9,399 nucleotides of DNA from SHYQ01 sp041674525 (GCA_041674525.1 JBAYVN010000084.1:1-9399); one strand, 5' to 3'. Positions 1 to 7,041 are shown, numbered from the stretch's first letter. Translations and numbers: made by a program. The notes: a model not told the origin generated them from the letters alone.

Positions 1-726
1 ACGGCGCGGGGCGGTCACGGTGGCGCCGAACCAGAGCACCGCCTCCACCAGCGTCCCGGCATGCGAGATGAACTCGACCTCCGTGGACCGCGGCGCCCAC
101 GCGAGGTCGATCCCCGGGGCGACCTTGATCCCCGCTCGCGGCACGGACGCAGCGACGCGCACGGTGACCGAGAGCGGGGGCGACCACGCCTCGGGATCCC
201 GGAGCCGCCCGGCGGTGTCGCGGCGCGCCGGGTCGAGCCACACGGCGTCGCCATCCGCGGGCAGCGCGAAGGTGCCGATGTCTCCCCGCGCGACGTCAAT
301 CGGGAGGGCGCGCACCGCGGCGTTGGCGGCGACCATGGCAAGGCGGCCCGGATCGCTGTCCACCGCGAGCACCGGCGCGTGCGCCGCGAGCGCGAGGGCG
401 TCCCCCCCGGCGCCGCAGCCCAGGTCCACGATCCGCCGCGCGCCGGCGAACCGGGCGGCGGTGTGCCGAGCGACCACCTCGGCGGTGCCCTGCTCGGCGC
501 TCGCGCGGTCGAAGAACAGGCGGGCGGCGTCGGCGAACTTCGGCGCGGCCGACCGCCGTCCCTCGATCAGCGCCAGCGCGGCGCGCGCCTCCTCCGCCGT
601 GCAGTCGCGGCGCAGGCGATCCAGGACGCCGAGCTCCGCCACACCGCTGTCGAGCCAGCTCGCGGCGGCGTGCAGGGCGCGCGTCCCGGCCTCACTGCGC
701 AGCCAGGCGAGGTCACGCGCATCCAC
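1..726 (-). CDS. Class I SAM-dependent methyltransferase, THUMP-like domain type (C-terminus cut off)
   Basis: The frame is open from a GTG at 726 to the window edge and gives 242 residues; the rest lies outside. An N-terminal helical region (about 1-90, with a KFADAARLFFDRASAEQ stretch) precedes a Rossmann SAM-binding domain. Motif I is DLGCGAGGDA at 101-110, the acidic ribose-binding strand is LAVDSDP at about 120-126, a GD follows at 148-149, and the motif IV position reads WLDPARR at 163-169. This arrangement is typical of bacterial methyltransferases that carry a C-terminal THUMP-like domain (about 400 residues) and are presumed to modify RNA; the substrate is not known. That C-terminal domain would be outside the window. 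GTG 726 is the first start after an in-frame stop at 739-741, and the ribosome site is weak. The 12-base gap to the upstream gene suggests co-transcription and perhaps translational coupling. Confidence 0.85.
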   Translation of the reverse strand, partial: MDARDLAWLRSEAGTRALHAAASWLDSGVAELGVLDRLRRDCTAEEARAALALIEGRRSAAPKFADAARLFFDRASAEQGTAEVVARHTAARFAGARRIVDLGCGAGGDALALAAHAPVLAVDSDPGRLAMVAANAAVRALPIDVARGDIGTFALPADGDAVWLDPARRDTAGRLRDPEAWSPPLSVTVRVAASVPRAGIKVAPGIDLAWAPRSTEVEFISHAGTLVEAVLWFGATVTAPRR

Positions 727-738
727 GTCCGGCGCCGG

Positions 739-1569
739 TCAGCGCGGCGTGCGCAGGGTGAACACCTCGGGCTCCGCGAGCCACGGGCGGCCGCGGTAAC
801 GCTCGGCGAGCACCTCCTGGACCTCCGCGAGCACCTGGGAGGCGCTGCTGGCGACGCGGCGCGCGGCCAGCTCGTCGCCGCCGAACGCGGGCGCGATGCC
901 GTCGATCCAGTCGCCGATGCGCTTGCCGATGCGCGTCGTACGCGCGGCGGGAATCAGCCACTCGGTGGCCGGGTACGCGCCGTCGTCGATGAAGCAGGCG
1001 ATGCGGCAGAGCGCCGCGACCAGCTCGCCCGCAGCTGGCAGCGCATCCGCGCCGCGCGGCCCGGCGAGCGCGGGAAATGCGCGGGCGGCCGCGTGCGTCT
1101 CCACCCACAGCCCGCGCGCCACGCGCTCCGGGCCGTCTTCGGGGAGCATTCCGGCACGCAGGGCGTAGTTCTCCGCCCGGCGCAGGCGGTCCGTCACCAC
1201 CTCGCTGTGGCGCACCTGCCACCGCGCCTCCATGGAGCGTCGCGTGACTGACTGGAGCAGGCGTTCGAGGGCGGCGTCCGTGCTGAAGATCAGGGTGATC
1301 GCGGGCTGGCTGACGGTCGCGCGCTGATGCTCGATCTGCACCTCGTTGGTGGCCAGCCCACGGAACGGCGCGGGCATGGAGCGCGCGGTGGTGCTGTCCA
1401 CGGTCAGCCAGAGCGAGACGCTGTTCGTCAGCGTCTCGACGCCCGTCGGCGGCGCGGTGACGAGGAGCGTGACGCGCTCCGCGACGTCCGCCCACGGTTC
1501 GTCGGCGACCAAGGCGCGGCCCCATTCGCGCGCGAGATCGCGCAGCGGGGCGGAGGGGTCTTCGGTCAT
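739..1569 (-). CDS. Nucleotidyltransferase-fold-like protein, apparently catalytically degenerate
   Basis: A 276-residue soluble protein with no signal peptide or membrane segment. I do not recognise it with certainty. The arrangement resembles nucleotidyltransferase/DUF4037-type proteins: an N-terminal region of about 100 residues with alternating strands and helices; a segment around 110-125 (RSMEARWQVRHSEVV) like the 'RW..RHA.VL.D' linker of that group; then a helical bundle with ALCRIACFIDDGAYPATEWLIPAARTTRIGKRI at about 188-220, which resembles the 'LFALNRRYFPYDKWL' helix. The usual GS...DxD site is not present: the corresponding stretch reads TLTNSVSLWLTVDST, and the third acidic strand reads AITLIF. 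It may be a pseudoenzyme or binding protein, or the fold assignment may be wrong. ATG 1569 is preceded by AGGTGG at a workable distance. It is the first gene of a probable two-gene unit with the methyltransferase. Confidence 0.65.
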   Translation of the reverse strand: MTEDPSAPLRDLAREWGRALVADEPWADVAERVTLLVTAPPTGVETLTNSVSLWLTVDSTTARSMPAPFRGLATNEVQIEHQRATVSQPAITLIFSTDAALERLLQSVTRRSMEARWQVRHSEVVTDRLRRAENYALRAGMLPEDGPERVARGLWVETHAAARAFPALAGPRGADALPAAGELVAALCRIACFIDDGAYPATEWLIPAARTTRIGKRIGDWIDGIAPAFGGDELAARRVASSASQVLAEVQEVLAERYRGRPWLAEPEVFTLRTPR

Positions 1570-1764
1570 GCGTCTGCCACCTGCCGGTCCCTGTTCGCGA
1601 CGTTGAGCGCCGCCCGTGAATGCTCCGCGCCTGCCAGCACGTGCCCGGCCACTCGAACGTACCTGCGATCGTGCCTGTCGGCGAACGTACCTGTCGAACG
1701 TATCAGCGAGCGCGGTTGCCTGCTACCTCACGCCTGGCGAGGGTACCCCGCGAGCGCGCCCGCC
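1570..1764 (-). other. Intergenic spacer upstream of the nucleotidyltransferase-like gene
   Basis: No coding potential with a plausible start was found here. The spacer contains the four-copy 12-bp repeat array (1654-1706) about 85 bases upstream of the ATG at 1569. On the minus strand TCGACA (1692-1697, 5 of 6 matches to TTGACA) is followed after 18 bp by CACGAT (1668-1673). This is a weak promoter candidate that would overlap the repeats. Confidence 0.5.
1654..1706 (-). repeat. Four direct copies of a 12-bp motif (CGAACGTACCTG on plus), possible operator array
   Basis: On the plus strand the copies are CGAACGTACCTG (1654-1665), CGATCGTGCCTG (1666-1677), CGAACGTACCTG (1682-1693) and CGAACGTATCAG (1695-1706). 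Two are identical, the others differ at two positions each. Start-to-start distances are 12, 16 and 13 bases. Read in the direction of the downstream gene the motif is CAGGTACGTTCG. The copies lie in non-coding DNA between the end of the 88-residue gene and the start of the nucleotidyltransferase-like gene, where a transcription factor array would be expected. The CGAAC half-site recalls LexA-type boxes, but no inverted CGAAC-N4-GTTCG pair is present, so the protein that would bind is unknown. Confidence 0.7.
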
Positions 1765-2031
1765 TCAGGCGCGGACGCCGTGGTCCGTCACCGTCTGCGT
1801 CGTGTGCGTCACACGCTCGGTCGTCTCGTCGTCGCCGCCGGCGAGGGTGTCGCGCAGCACATCGACCAGCGTCGCGGCGCCGCCGCAGGCCACGAACCAC
1901 TCCGCGGCCTGCAGCAGGGCAAGCATGGTGCGGCGAGGGTGCGCGCGGTGGCGCCGGTACCCCCACGCGAAGCCCGCGATCCCTGCGCCCAGCGCCAGGC
2001 GCAGCGTCTGTCGACCCCCGGAATCGCGCAT
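1765..2031 (-). CDS. Small hypothetical protein, possibly membrane-associated (88 aa)
   Basis: The 88-residue product is not recognised. It has a basic N-terminus followed by a glycine/alanine-rich hydrophobic stretch (LRLALGAGIAGFAWGY, about 10-25), a basic segment RRHRAHPRR, a second amphipathic to hydrophobic region (about 36-62) and a polar threonine-rich tail ending in HGVRA. It may sit at the membrane; no catalytic motif is visible. ATG 2031 is chosen because AAGGGAGGA directly precedes it (2035-2043); longer frames upstream are arginine-rich and would run into the divergent permease gene. It is divergent from the permease with a 101-base spacer. Coding status rests on the good Shine-Dalgarno sequence and a sensible composition. 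Confidence 0.6.
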   Translation of the reverse strand: MRDSGGRQTLRLALGAGIAGFAWGYRRHRAHPRRTMLALLQAAEWFVACGGAATLVDVLRDTLAGGDDETTERVTHTTQTVTDHGVRA

Positions 2032-2132
2032 CGGTCCTCCCTTCGCCTCGCGTCCGTCCATGCTACCCCGCGCCCCTGCGCCGGGCGACTTCCGGTGCGC
2101 AGTTCCGATACACTCGCGGCCCGGAGGGACAC
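2032..2132. promoter_or_regulatory. Divergent intergenic region for the 88-aa gene and the permease
   Basis: This 101-base spacer must hold the 5' signals for both divergent genes unless they are transcribed from further away. Shine-Dalgarno sequences are clear on both sides: GGAGGG at 2123-2128 for the plus-strand permease, and AAGGGAGGA at 2035-2043 on the minus strand. Candidate -10 elements are TACACT at 2109-2114 (plus) and TAGCAT at 2060-2065 (minus), each 4 of 6 to TATAAT. No convincing -35 element accompanies either, so the promoter assignments are weak. Confidence 0.3.
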
Positions 2133-5100
2133 ATGGGGGAGCTCTTCGCCGGCTGGCGCCTCGCGCTGCAGCGCCTCGTGGCGAACGGGCGGCTGATGCT
2201 GATCGCCGCCCTCGGAGTCCTCGCCGCCGCCACGCTGCTCGCGGCAACGCCGGTCTACGCCGCCGCGATGACCGACCTCGGGCTGCACTTCAGGCTCGAA
2301 CGCCAGCTCGCGCGGGTCGAGGACCACGTCCCCTTCCTCGATGTCGACCGGATGCTCCTCGGCGACCCCGTGGACCGCGCGCGGCGCGAGGCGATCGCGC
2401 GCGTCACGCAGGCGCGCATCGGCTGGCTCGGCACCACCGTCATCGAGGATCGCTCCGCGGCGCTCGATCTCACCTTCCCGGGCCACGAGGCGAGCGCACC
2501 CCCGCGCCCAGTCGCCGTGACGGCGCGCGAAGCCGATCCGCTCCGCCAGCGGTGGAGCGCCTTCGTCTACACGCTCTCCGACTTCGAGCGCGCGATCGAC
2601 GTCGTCGAGGGGCGCCTGCCGGGACCGTCGAGCGCGGGACTGGAGGTGGTGCTCCCGGACGGCTTCCAGCGCCACGCGAAGATCGGCGACACGGTACGCC
2701 TCGGCGGGCCCTCGTGGGACGACTGCGTGCACGTCCCGCGGTCCCTGGACACCGCCACGGCGCTGGACGAAGTCCCCTGCGGCCCGACGACGTTCGCCTC
2801 GATGAGCGCGACGGCGACGATCGTGGGCTTCGTGCGCCCGAAGGACGCGAGCGATCTGCGCTGGCAGCTGTTCGCCGGCGGCTGGCGCGTCCCGGATCAG
2901 CCGATCCTCGGGCGTGACGCGGGGGCGAGCGCCCCGGCCGGGAGTCCCGAGGAGCGCGCGATGTCGCTCATCACGACGCGCGAGCAGTTCTACGGCGCCT
3001 TCGCCGCCCGCATGCCCGAGCTGGGGTCCCGGTACCGCGCGGGTGTGGTGCTGGACGCGCGGGCGCTCACGCTGCCGGACGTTCCGCGCGCGATCGACGA
3101 CCTCGCCGCGTGGCGGACGGACATCACGGATCGCCTGGGGCTCGCGGCGGGCGTGCGCCTGACAGCGCTCGACGTGCTGCAGGGCTTCCGCAACGCGCAG
3201 ACGTTCTCACAGATCCCGCTGCTGCTGATCCTGCTCCAGGTCGTCGGCATCGTCCTGTACTACGTGGTGATGGTGATGGCCATGCTGCTGGAGCCGCAGG
3301 CCGAGGAGATCGGCGTGCTGCGCAGTCGCGGCGCGACGACGACACAGCTCGTCGGCCTCAACGTCGTCGAGGGCGCGGTGCTCGCGATCCCGGCGGCACT
3401 GGCCGGCCCGTGGATTGCCGCGCAGGTCGTCGCAACCATCGGGCGGCTGCCCGCGTTCCACGTGATCACCGGCGGCGCGCCGCTCGTGGCGCACGTGACG
3501 CCCGAGGCCTCCCTGCTCGGGTCGGCAGGCGCGGCGCTCGCGTTTGGGGCGATCCTGCTCCCCTCGTACCTCGTCGCGCGCAAGGGGATCCTGCGCGTGC
3601 GCCGCGAGGAGGCGCGCCCCGCGGGGCGCAGCGTGGTGCAGCGCTACTACCTCGACTTCGCGTTCGTGATCGCTGCGGCGTTCCTGCTCTGGCAGCTGAG
3701 CCAGCGCGGCACTGTGTTCGATCCGGGGTCCGTCGGCGGCTGGTCCACGGACCCGATGCTGCTGCTCTCGCCGCTGGTGATCACCGTCGCCGTCGCGCTG
3801 TTGATGTTGCGCTTCTACCCGCCTGTCGTGCGGCTCGCGGTGCGCGCGCTGCTGCTCTTCCGGGGCACCGCGGTCGCCATCGGCCTGCGTCGAGCAGGGC
3901 GGTCGCCGGCCGCGTACGCGCGGCTGATGCTGCTGCTCGCGATGTCCGTGTCCGTGGGCACATTCGCCGCGTCGTACGGCCCGACAGTGGGCCGCTCGCT
4001 GGACGAGCGTGTCCGCTACACCGCCGGCGCGGACGCCCGCGCGGACATCGAGCGGCCGGACCGCATCGCGAGCGAGCGTGCGCTGCCGGCGGTGCGCGCA
4101 CTGCCCGGCGTCGCGGACGCCGCGCTCGCGTTCCGGGGCTCGCTCTCGACCGCGAACGGCGGCAGCGTCGGTGTGCTCTCCATCGATCCCGGGCGCGCAC
4201 CCTCCATGCTCTGGTTCCGTGACGACTTCTCCGCGCGTCCGATGCCGGACCTGCTGCGCCTGCTGGGCAGCGAGGGCCGCCCCGGCGGTGGCCTCCTGCT
4301 CCCTGATGGCGCGACGACGGTCACCATTCAGGTGCGCAGCGCGAACCTGCAGCGTTCCTCCCTGCAGGCACGGTTCCGTGACGCCAGCGGCGAGATGTGG
4401 GACTCGCTGCTCGCGCTGCCCGAGCGCGCCGGCGCCGGCTGGGGCCCGGCAGCGGCGTCCGTGCCCGAGTTCGCGGCGCGCCCCGTGACCCTTGTGGGGA
4501 TCCGCGTCGGCGAGCGGCTCGGCCTCGACCTGCGGCGGGATGGCGCACTGCAGCTGGATCGCGTAGCGGCGCGGGTGGGCGCGCAGGAGGTCGTGCTCGA
4601 CGACTTCGAGGGTGCGTTCACGTGGTCGCTCTACGGCGCGCCCACGCGCGACGAGACGTTCCGGCAGGCGGACGGCGACGCGGCGTCAGGCCGGCGCTTC
4701 GGCGAGTGGAAGTGGAACGGGACGATCACCGCGCAAGATCGCATGCTCGCGCTCAACGACCCCGCCGTGCCGCTGTCAGCGATCGTCAACCGCGAGGCGC
4801 TGTCCACGCTTGGCACGACCGACGGTGGTGTGGCCATGGTGATCCTCAACGGCCTGCAGATTCCCGTGTTCGTGCGCGGCGTCGTGGACCTGTTCCCCAC
4901 GCTGGATCCGGCGCGGGGCTTCATGGTCCTCAACGCGGAACAGTTGCAGTCGATCGCGGGCACCGTGGGCGCTGTCGACCCGGGGCGCCCGAACGAGCTC
5001 TGGTTGCGATTCCGCGATGACACCTCGCTCACCGCTCGGCGCGAGACGCTCACGCGGCTCATGGCAGCGGACGCGCCGCTGCGCGTGAAATCGAACCCGC

Positions 5101-5576
5101 TGATCCAGGCGGTGATGCTGGACGACACGCGCGCCGACCCCACGTTGCAGGCCGCCGGCAGCGGCATCCTCACCGTCGCATTCCTCGCCGTGCTCGGCCT
5201 GTCCACGCTCGGGATCGTCGTGACGCTCGTCCTCGGCGCGCGGACGAGGGCCGTCGAGTTCGCCGTGCTCCGGGCCGTCGGCACCTCGGGTCGGCAGATC
5301 CTCCGTGCGCTGCTCCTGGAGTGGGGGATCGTCGTGGCCGTAGGGGCCGTGGTCGGCCTCGTGCTGGGGCGGGTGGTGGCGTCGCTCATGCTCCGCTTCC
5401 TCTCGGTCACGGAGCGCGGCGACCGGGTGCTGCCGCCGTTCATCGTGCAGACGGACTGGCGCGCGCTCGGCCTCGGCGTCGGCGTGCTCGTCGCCGTGGT
5501 GGGCGTGACCCTGTACCTGTCCTGGAGCGCCGCGATGCGGCAGTCCACCGGCACCCGGCTGCGCCTGACGGAGTAG
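2133..5576 (+). CDS. Large FtsX/MacB-like ABC transporter permease
   Basis: A 1147-residue membrane protein with two FtsX-type permease units. An N-terminal membrane helix (about 20-45) leads into a large extracytoplasmic domain (about 46-355). The first FtsX core follows, with helices near 360-385, 410-435 and 460-482 and the cytoplasmic coupling motif EEIGVLRSRGAT (391-402). Further helices lie near 507-521, 541-560 and 595-613. A second extracytoplasmic domain (about 615-1005) includes a beta-rich stretch ending in VLDDFEG (821-827). The C-terminal FtsX core has helices near 1010-1034, 1062-1090 and 1111-1133 and the matching motif VEFAVLRAVGTS (1041-1052). Such permeases work with a LolD/MacB-like ATPase and typically move lipids or peptides or transmit force rather than import nutrients. 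No ATPase gene is in the window, so the partner is elsewhere. The ATG at 2133 follows GGAGGG; the frame is open back to 1620, but that part is arginine-rich and non-coding in character. It converges with the next gene with an 11-base gap. Confidence 0.9.
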   Translation: MGELFAGWRLALQRLVANGRLMLIAALGVLAAATLLAATPVYAAAMTDLGLHFRLERQLARVEDHVPFLDVDRMLLGDPVDRARREAIARVTQARIGWLGTTVIEDRSAALDLTFPGHEASAPPRPVAVTAREADPLRQRWSAFVYTLSDFERAIDVVEGRLPGPSSAGLEVVLPDGFQRHAKIGDTVRLGGPSWDDCVHVPRSLDTATALDEVPCGPTTFASMSATATIVGFVRPKDASDLRWQLFAGGWRVPDQPILGRDAGASAPAGSPEERAMSLITTREQFYGAFAARMPELGSRYRAGVVLDARALTLPDVPRAIDDLAAWRTDITDRLGLAAGVRLTALDVLQGFRNAQTFSQIPLLLILLQVVGIVLYYVVMVMAMLLEPQAEEIGVLRSRGATTTQLVGLNVVEGAVLAIPAALAGPWIAAQVVATIGRLPAFHVITGGAPLVAHVTPEASLLGSAGAALAFGAILLPSYLVARKGILRVRREEARPAGRSVVQRYYLDFAFVIAAAFLLWQLSQRGTVFDPGSVGGWSTDPMLLLSPLVITVAVALLMLRFYPPVVRLAVRALLLFRGTAVAIGLRRAGRSPAAYARLMLLLAMSVSVGTFAASYGPTVGRSLDERVRYTAGADARADIERPDRIASERALPAVRALPGVADAALAFRGSLSTANGGSVGVLSIDPGRAPSMLWFRDDFSARPMPDLLRLLGSEGRPGGGLLLPDGATTVTIQVRSANLQRSSLQARFRDASGEMWDSLLALPERAGAGWGPAAASVPEFAARPVTLVGIRVGERLGLDLRRDGALQLDRVAARVGAQEVVLDDFEGAFTWSLYGAPTRDETFRQADGDAASGRRFGEWKWNGTITAQDRMLALNDPAVPLSAIVNREALSTLGTTDGGVAMVILNGLQIPVFVRGVVDLFPTLDPARGFMVLNAEQLQSIAGTVGAVDPGRPNELWLRFRDDTSLTARRETLTRLMAADAPLRVKSNPLIQAVMLDDTRADPTLQAAGSGILTVAFLAVLGLSTLGIVVTLVLGARTRAVEFAVLRAVGTSGRQILRALLLEWGIVVAVGAVVGLVLGRVVASLMLRFLSVTERGDRVLPPFIVQTDWRALGLGVGVLVAVVGVTLYLSWSAAMRQSTGTRLRLTE

Positions 5577-5587
5577 CGGCCTGCTGA

Positions 5588-6091
5588 CTAACGCCCGGGC
5601 GAAGAGGTCGCAGCCGGCGTGCCGGACGGCGTGGGACGCCCGGTGCCCTCGTTCAGATCGCGCGGCACGCGCAGGATACCCGCCGCGCTCCCATCCGGGC
5701 GCGTGCGCACCACCACCACGTCAGCCGCCTGCAACGGGGCCGCGGCGTGGCGGATGCGGAAGAGGCGAGTGTTCGCCGTGGCGCGGATGGCCAGGCTCGC
5801 GCCCGCCGAGGTGACGTCGAAGGCACCGTTCTGCACCGCGCCCACGCTCCCGACGCGCACGGCGCCGCCGTCCAGGCTGCCGGGGCCGTCGAAGCCGGTG
5901 AAGCCGCCCGCCGAGCGCAGGGTGAGGTCCGCGTTGCCGCCCGCGAGAGCGGGGTCGAGCAGCACCAGCTCGTCGTGGCCGGGGCGGCTCGCACGCTCGC
6001 CCAGGCGCGCACCGAGCGCTGCGCCACCCACGGCCGAGAGCGCGGCGCAGATCAGCACCACGGCCGTCAGCAGCCGCGCCGGGAGCCTCAA
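5588..6091 (-). CDS. Membrane-anchored DUF5666-like protein (167 aa)
   Basis: Residues 7-28 form a hydrophobic signal-anchor (LLTAVVLICAALSAVGGAALGA), so the rest is probably outside the membrane. Glycine-rich beta segments occupy about 40-80. Residues about 82-142 read like the small beta-barrel of DUF5666: VGAVQNGAFDVTS, then ATANTRLFRI, then LQAADVVVVRTRPDGSAAGILRV, matching the family pattern of a 'V..V.ng.f.v' hairpin, a 'T.i.r' strand and a 'l..Gd.V.V.g..dGs..A..V' end. The tail (about 148-167) is Pro/Ser/Thr-rich and looks disordered. The start is TTG at 6091, overlapping the upstream TGA stop (TTGA); a strong GGAGGG six bases before it supports this choice. It is the last gene of the unit running down from 7028. 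The function is unknown. Confidence 0.75.
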   Translation of the reverse strand: MRLPARLLTAVVLICAALSAVGGAALGARLGERASRPGHDELVLLDPALAGGNADLTLRSAGGFTGFDGPGSLDGGAVRVGSVGAVQNGAFDVTSAGASLAIRATANTRLFRIRHAAAPLQAADVVVVRTRPDGSAAGILRVPRDLNEGTGRPTPSGTPAATSSPGR

Positions 6092-6474
6092 GGCGCGCCC
6101 TCCACGGCGACGAGGCCGGTGAGCACCAGCCCGTACGGCGTCGACTGCACGCCGACGTTGACGCGGGTGCCCGCCGCCAGTCCCTCCGGCGCGCGCACGA
6201 GTTCATCCACCGGCAGGCCCGTGGGGATGGTGAGGGTCACCGGTCCGTTGCTCGTGGACAGGACGAGGCGCCCGCCGTCCACGCTCGTGACGGTGCCGCT
6301 CACGGTGCCGCTGGGAGCGTGCTCCGCCGGGGCGCCGGCCGCGCTGGCCGCCACGGTGACGTCGAGGGTGTTACGTGCCGGGTGGTACGTGTAGACATAA
6401 CCGCTGGCGAGCCCGCCCACGAAGAGCACGGCGCAGAGCGCACCGGGGACGAGCAGGGGGCGGAAGCGGCTCAC
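6088..6474 (-). CDS. Membrane-anchored DUF5666-like protein (128 aa)
   Basis: Residues about 5-26 (RPLLVPGALCAVLFVGGLASG) are a signal-anchor, followed by a short linker. A DUF5666-like small beta-barrel then spans about 55-124: SGTVSGTVTSVDGGRLVLST, GPVTLTIPTGLPVDE and LAAGTRVNVGVQ fit the family's 'GTVtsvdg.tltv', 't.i' and 'l..G..V.V' pattern. The product is expected to face outside the cytoplasm. It starts with GTG at 6474, eight bases after the stop of the zinc-ribbon gene; no good Shine-Dalgarno sequence is present, so translation may depend on coupling. Its stop overlaps the start of the next gene, which has the same architecture. The role is unknown; the family is mostly described as of unknown function with an OB-like fold. 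Confidence 0.75.
   Translation of the reverse strand: MSRFRPLLVPGALCAVLFVGGLASGYVYTYHPARNTLDVTVAASAAGAPAEHAPSGTVSGTVTSVDGGRLVLSTSNGPVTLTIPTGLPVDELVRAPEGLAAGTRVNVGVQSTPYGLVLTGLVAVEGAP
6098..6103 (-). promoter_or_regulatory. Ribosome binding site deciding a TTG start
   Basis: GGAGGG on the minus strand sits six bases (CGCGCC) before the TTG at 6091. It lies inside the 3' end of the upstream gene, so the two genes are likely translated from the same message with coupling at the TTGA overlap. Confidence 0.7.
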
Positions 6475-6482
6475 GGGCGCGG

Positions 6483-7028
6483 CTAGTCGCCGAGCAGGGT
6501 GTCGTAGCCGAGCGCCCGGATCTCCTCGACGTACTCCGAGCGCCAGCCGGCGCTGGGGATGCGGCGCTTGCGGTCGCGGAACTCGCGGTGGTAGCGGAGG
6601 TACTCCTCCTCCAGGCGCTCGCGCCACTGCGTCTCTTCCTTGAAGACGTCGGGGTCGATCTCCTCGAGCGGGGCGTCGAGGTCGTCCGCGCCCAGCTCGT
6701 AGTCGTCGCGCCAGTATTCCGCGATGTAGTCCAGCGACTCTTCCAGGTCGCGGCGGCAGTCGAGCATGTACGTCTCGATCGCCTCGGCGGCGCCGACGGG
6801 GGAGCCGGCGAGCCCCTCCAGCCGGGCGCAGGCCTCGCAGAGGGTGATCAGCTTGCGGGCGTCGCACTCCTCGCCGCGCGGGCAGTTGCGGTGGCGGGGC
6901 GCGTACTTGTTGAGGGAGGGCTTCCGGGAATAGCCGATGATCAGCTGCTCCTGGTCCGTTCCGCAGCGCGGGCAGGTGAGGATCTCGCCAAAGATCTGGT
7001 TGATCGTGTTTTCCCAGTTGATCTGCAC
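6483..7028 (-). CDS. Cys-rich zinc-ribbon-like protein of unknown function (181 aa)
   Basis: The N-terminal third carries cysteine pairs that look like zinc ligands: CPRCG (C19, C22), NCPRGEEC (C49, C55) and LCEAC (C64, C67), with a further cysteine at 91. The rest (about 80-181) is strongly charged and helical, rich in Asp, Glu, Arg and Tyr, with WRDDYELGADDLDAPLEEIDPD and EEEYLRYHREFRDRKRR segments; no membrane segment is present. It is probably cytoplasmic and may bind nucleic acid or a protein partner. I do not recognise the family. The GTG start at 7028 is set by AAGGAGG (7035-7041), six bases upstream, and a good promoter lies just before it. Two DUF5666-like genes follow at once, so the three are probably one transcript. 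Confidence 0.8.
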   Translation of the reverse strand: MQINWENTINQIFGEILTCPRCGTDQEQLIIGYSRKPSLNKYAPRHRNCPRGEECDARKLITLCEACARLEGLAGSPVGAAEAIETYMLDCRRDLEESLDYIAEYWRDDYELGADDLDAPLEEIDPDVFKEETQWRERLEEEYLRYHREFRDRKRRIPSAGWRSEYVEEIRALGYDTLLGD

Positions 7029-7034
7029 CGCAGA

Positions 7035-7041
7035 CCTCCTT
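7035..7041 (-). promoter_or_regulatory. Strong ribosome binding site for the zinc-ribbon gene
   Basis: AAGGAGG on the minus strand, six bases before the GTG at 7028. It fixes GTG as the start and rules out the longer frame that is open further upstream. Confidence 0.85.

Noticed and set aside
61..1251. Long plus-strand open frames of 396 and 259 codons over the first 1.2 kb
   Set aside because: They are arginine/alanine-rich antisense frames of the two minus-strand genes, whose products have clear domain features; long empty frames are expected at this GC content.
1654..1706. CRISPR-like array
   Set aside because: Units are 12 bases with spacers of 0-4 bases; there are no spacer sequences and no cas genes.
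1654..1706. LexA/SOS box
   Set aside because: CGAAC half-sites occur only as direct repeats; no CGAAC-N4-GTTCG palindrome is present.
1620..2132. A 171-residue N-terminal extension of the permease
   Set aside because: The translation is arginine-rich without any domain, overlaps the minus-strand small gene and the repeat array, and the ATG at 2133 has a good ribosome site and begins a normal membrane anchor.
1809..2732. A 307-residue minus-strand frame opposite the permease start
   Set aside because: It is a shadow of the permease coding sequence, without Shine-Dalgarno support and of low-complexity charged composition.
3207..3494. Minus-strand frame with a histidine-rich run
   Set aside because: The run is the complement of valine/methionine codons in a membrane helix of the permease, so it is a shadow.
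5577..5587. Shared terminator between the convergent permease and DUF5666-like genes
   Set aside because: The gap is only 11 bases and I see no hairpin followed by a T-tract there.
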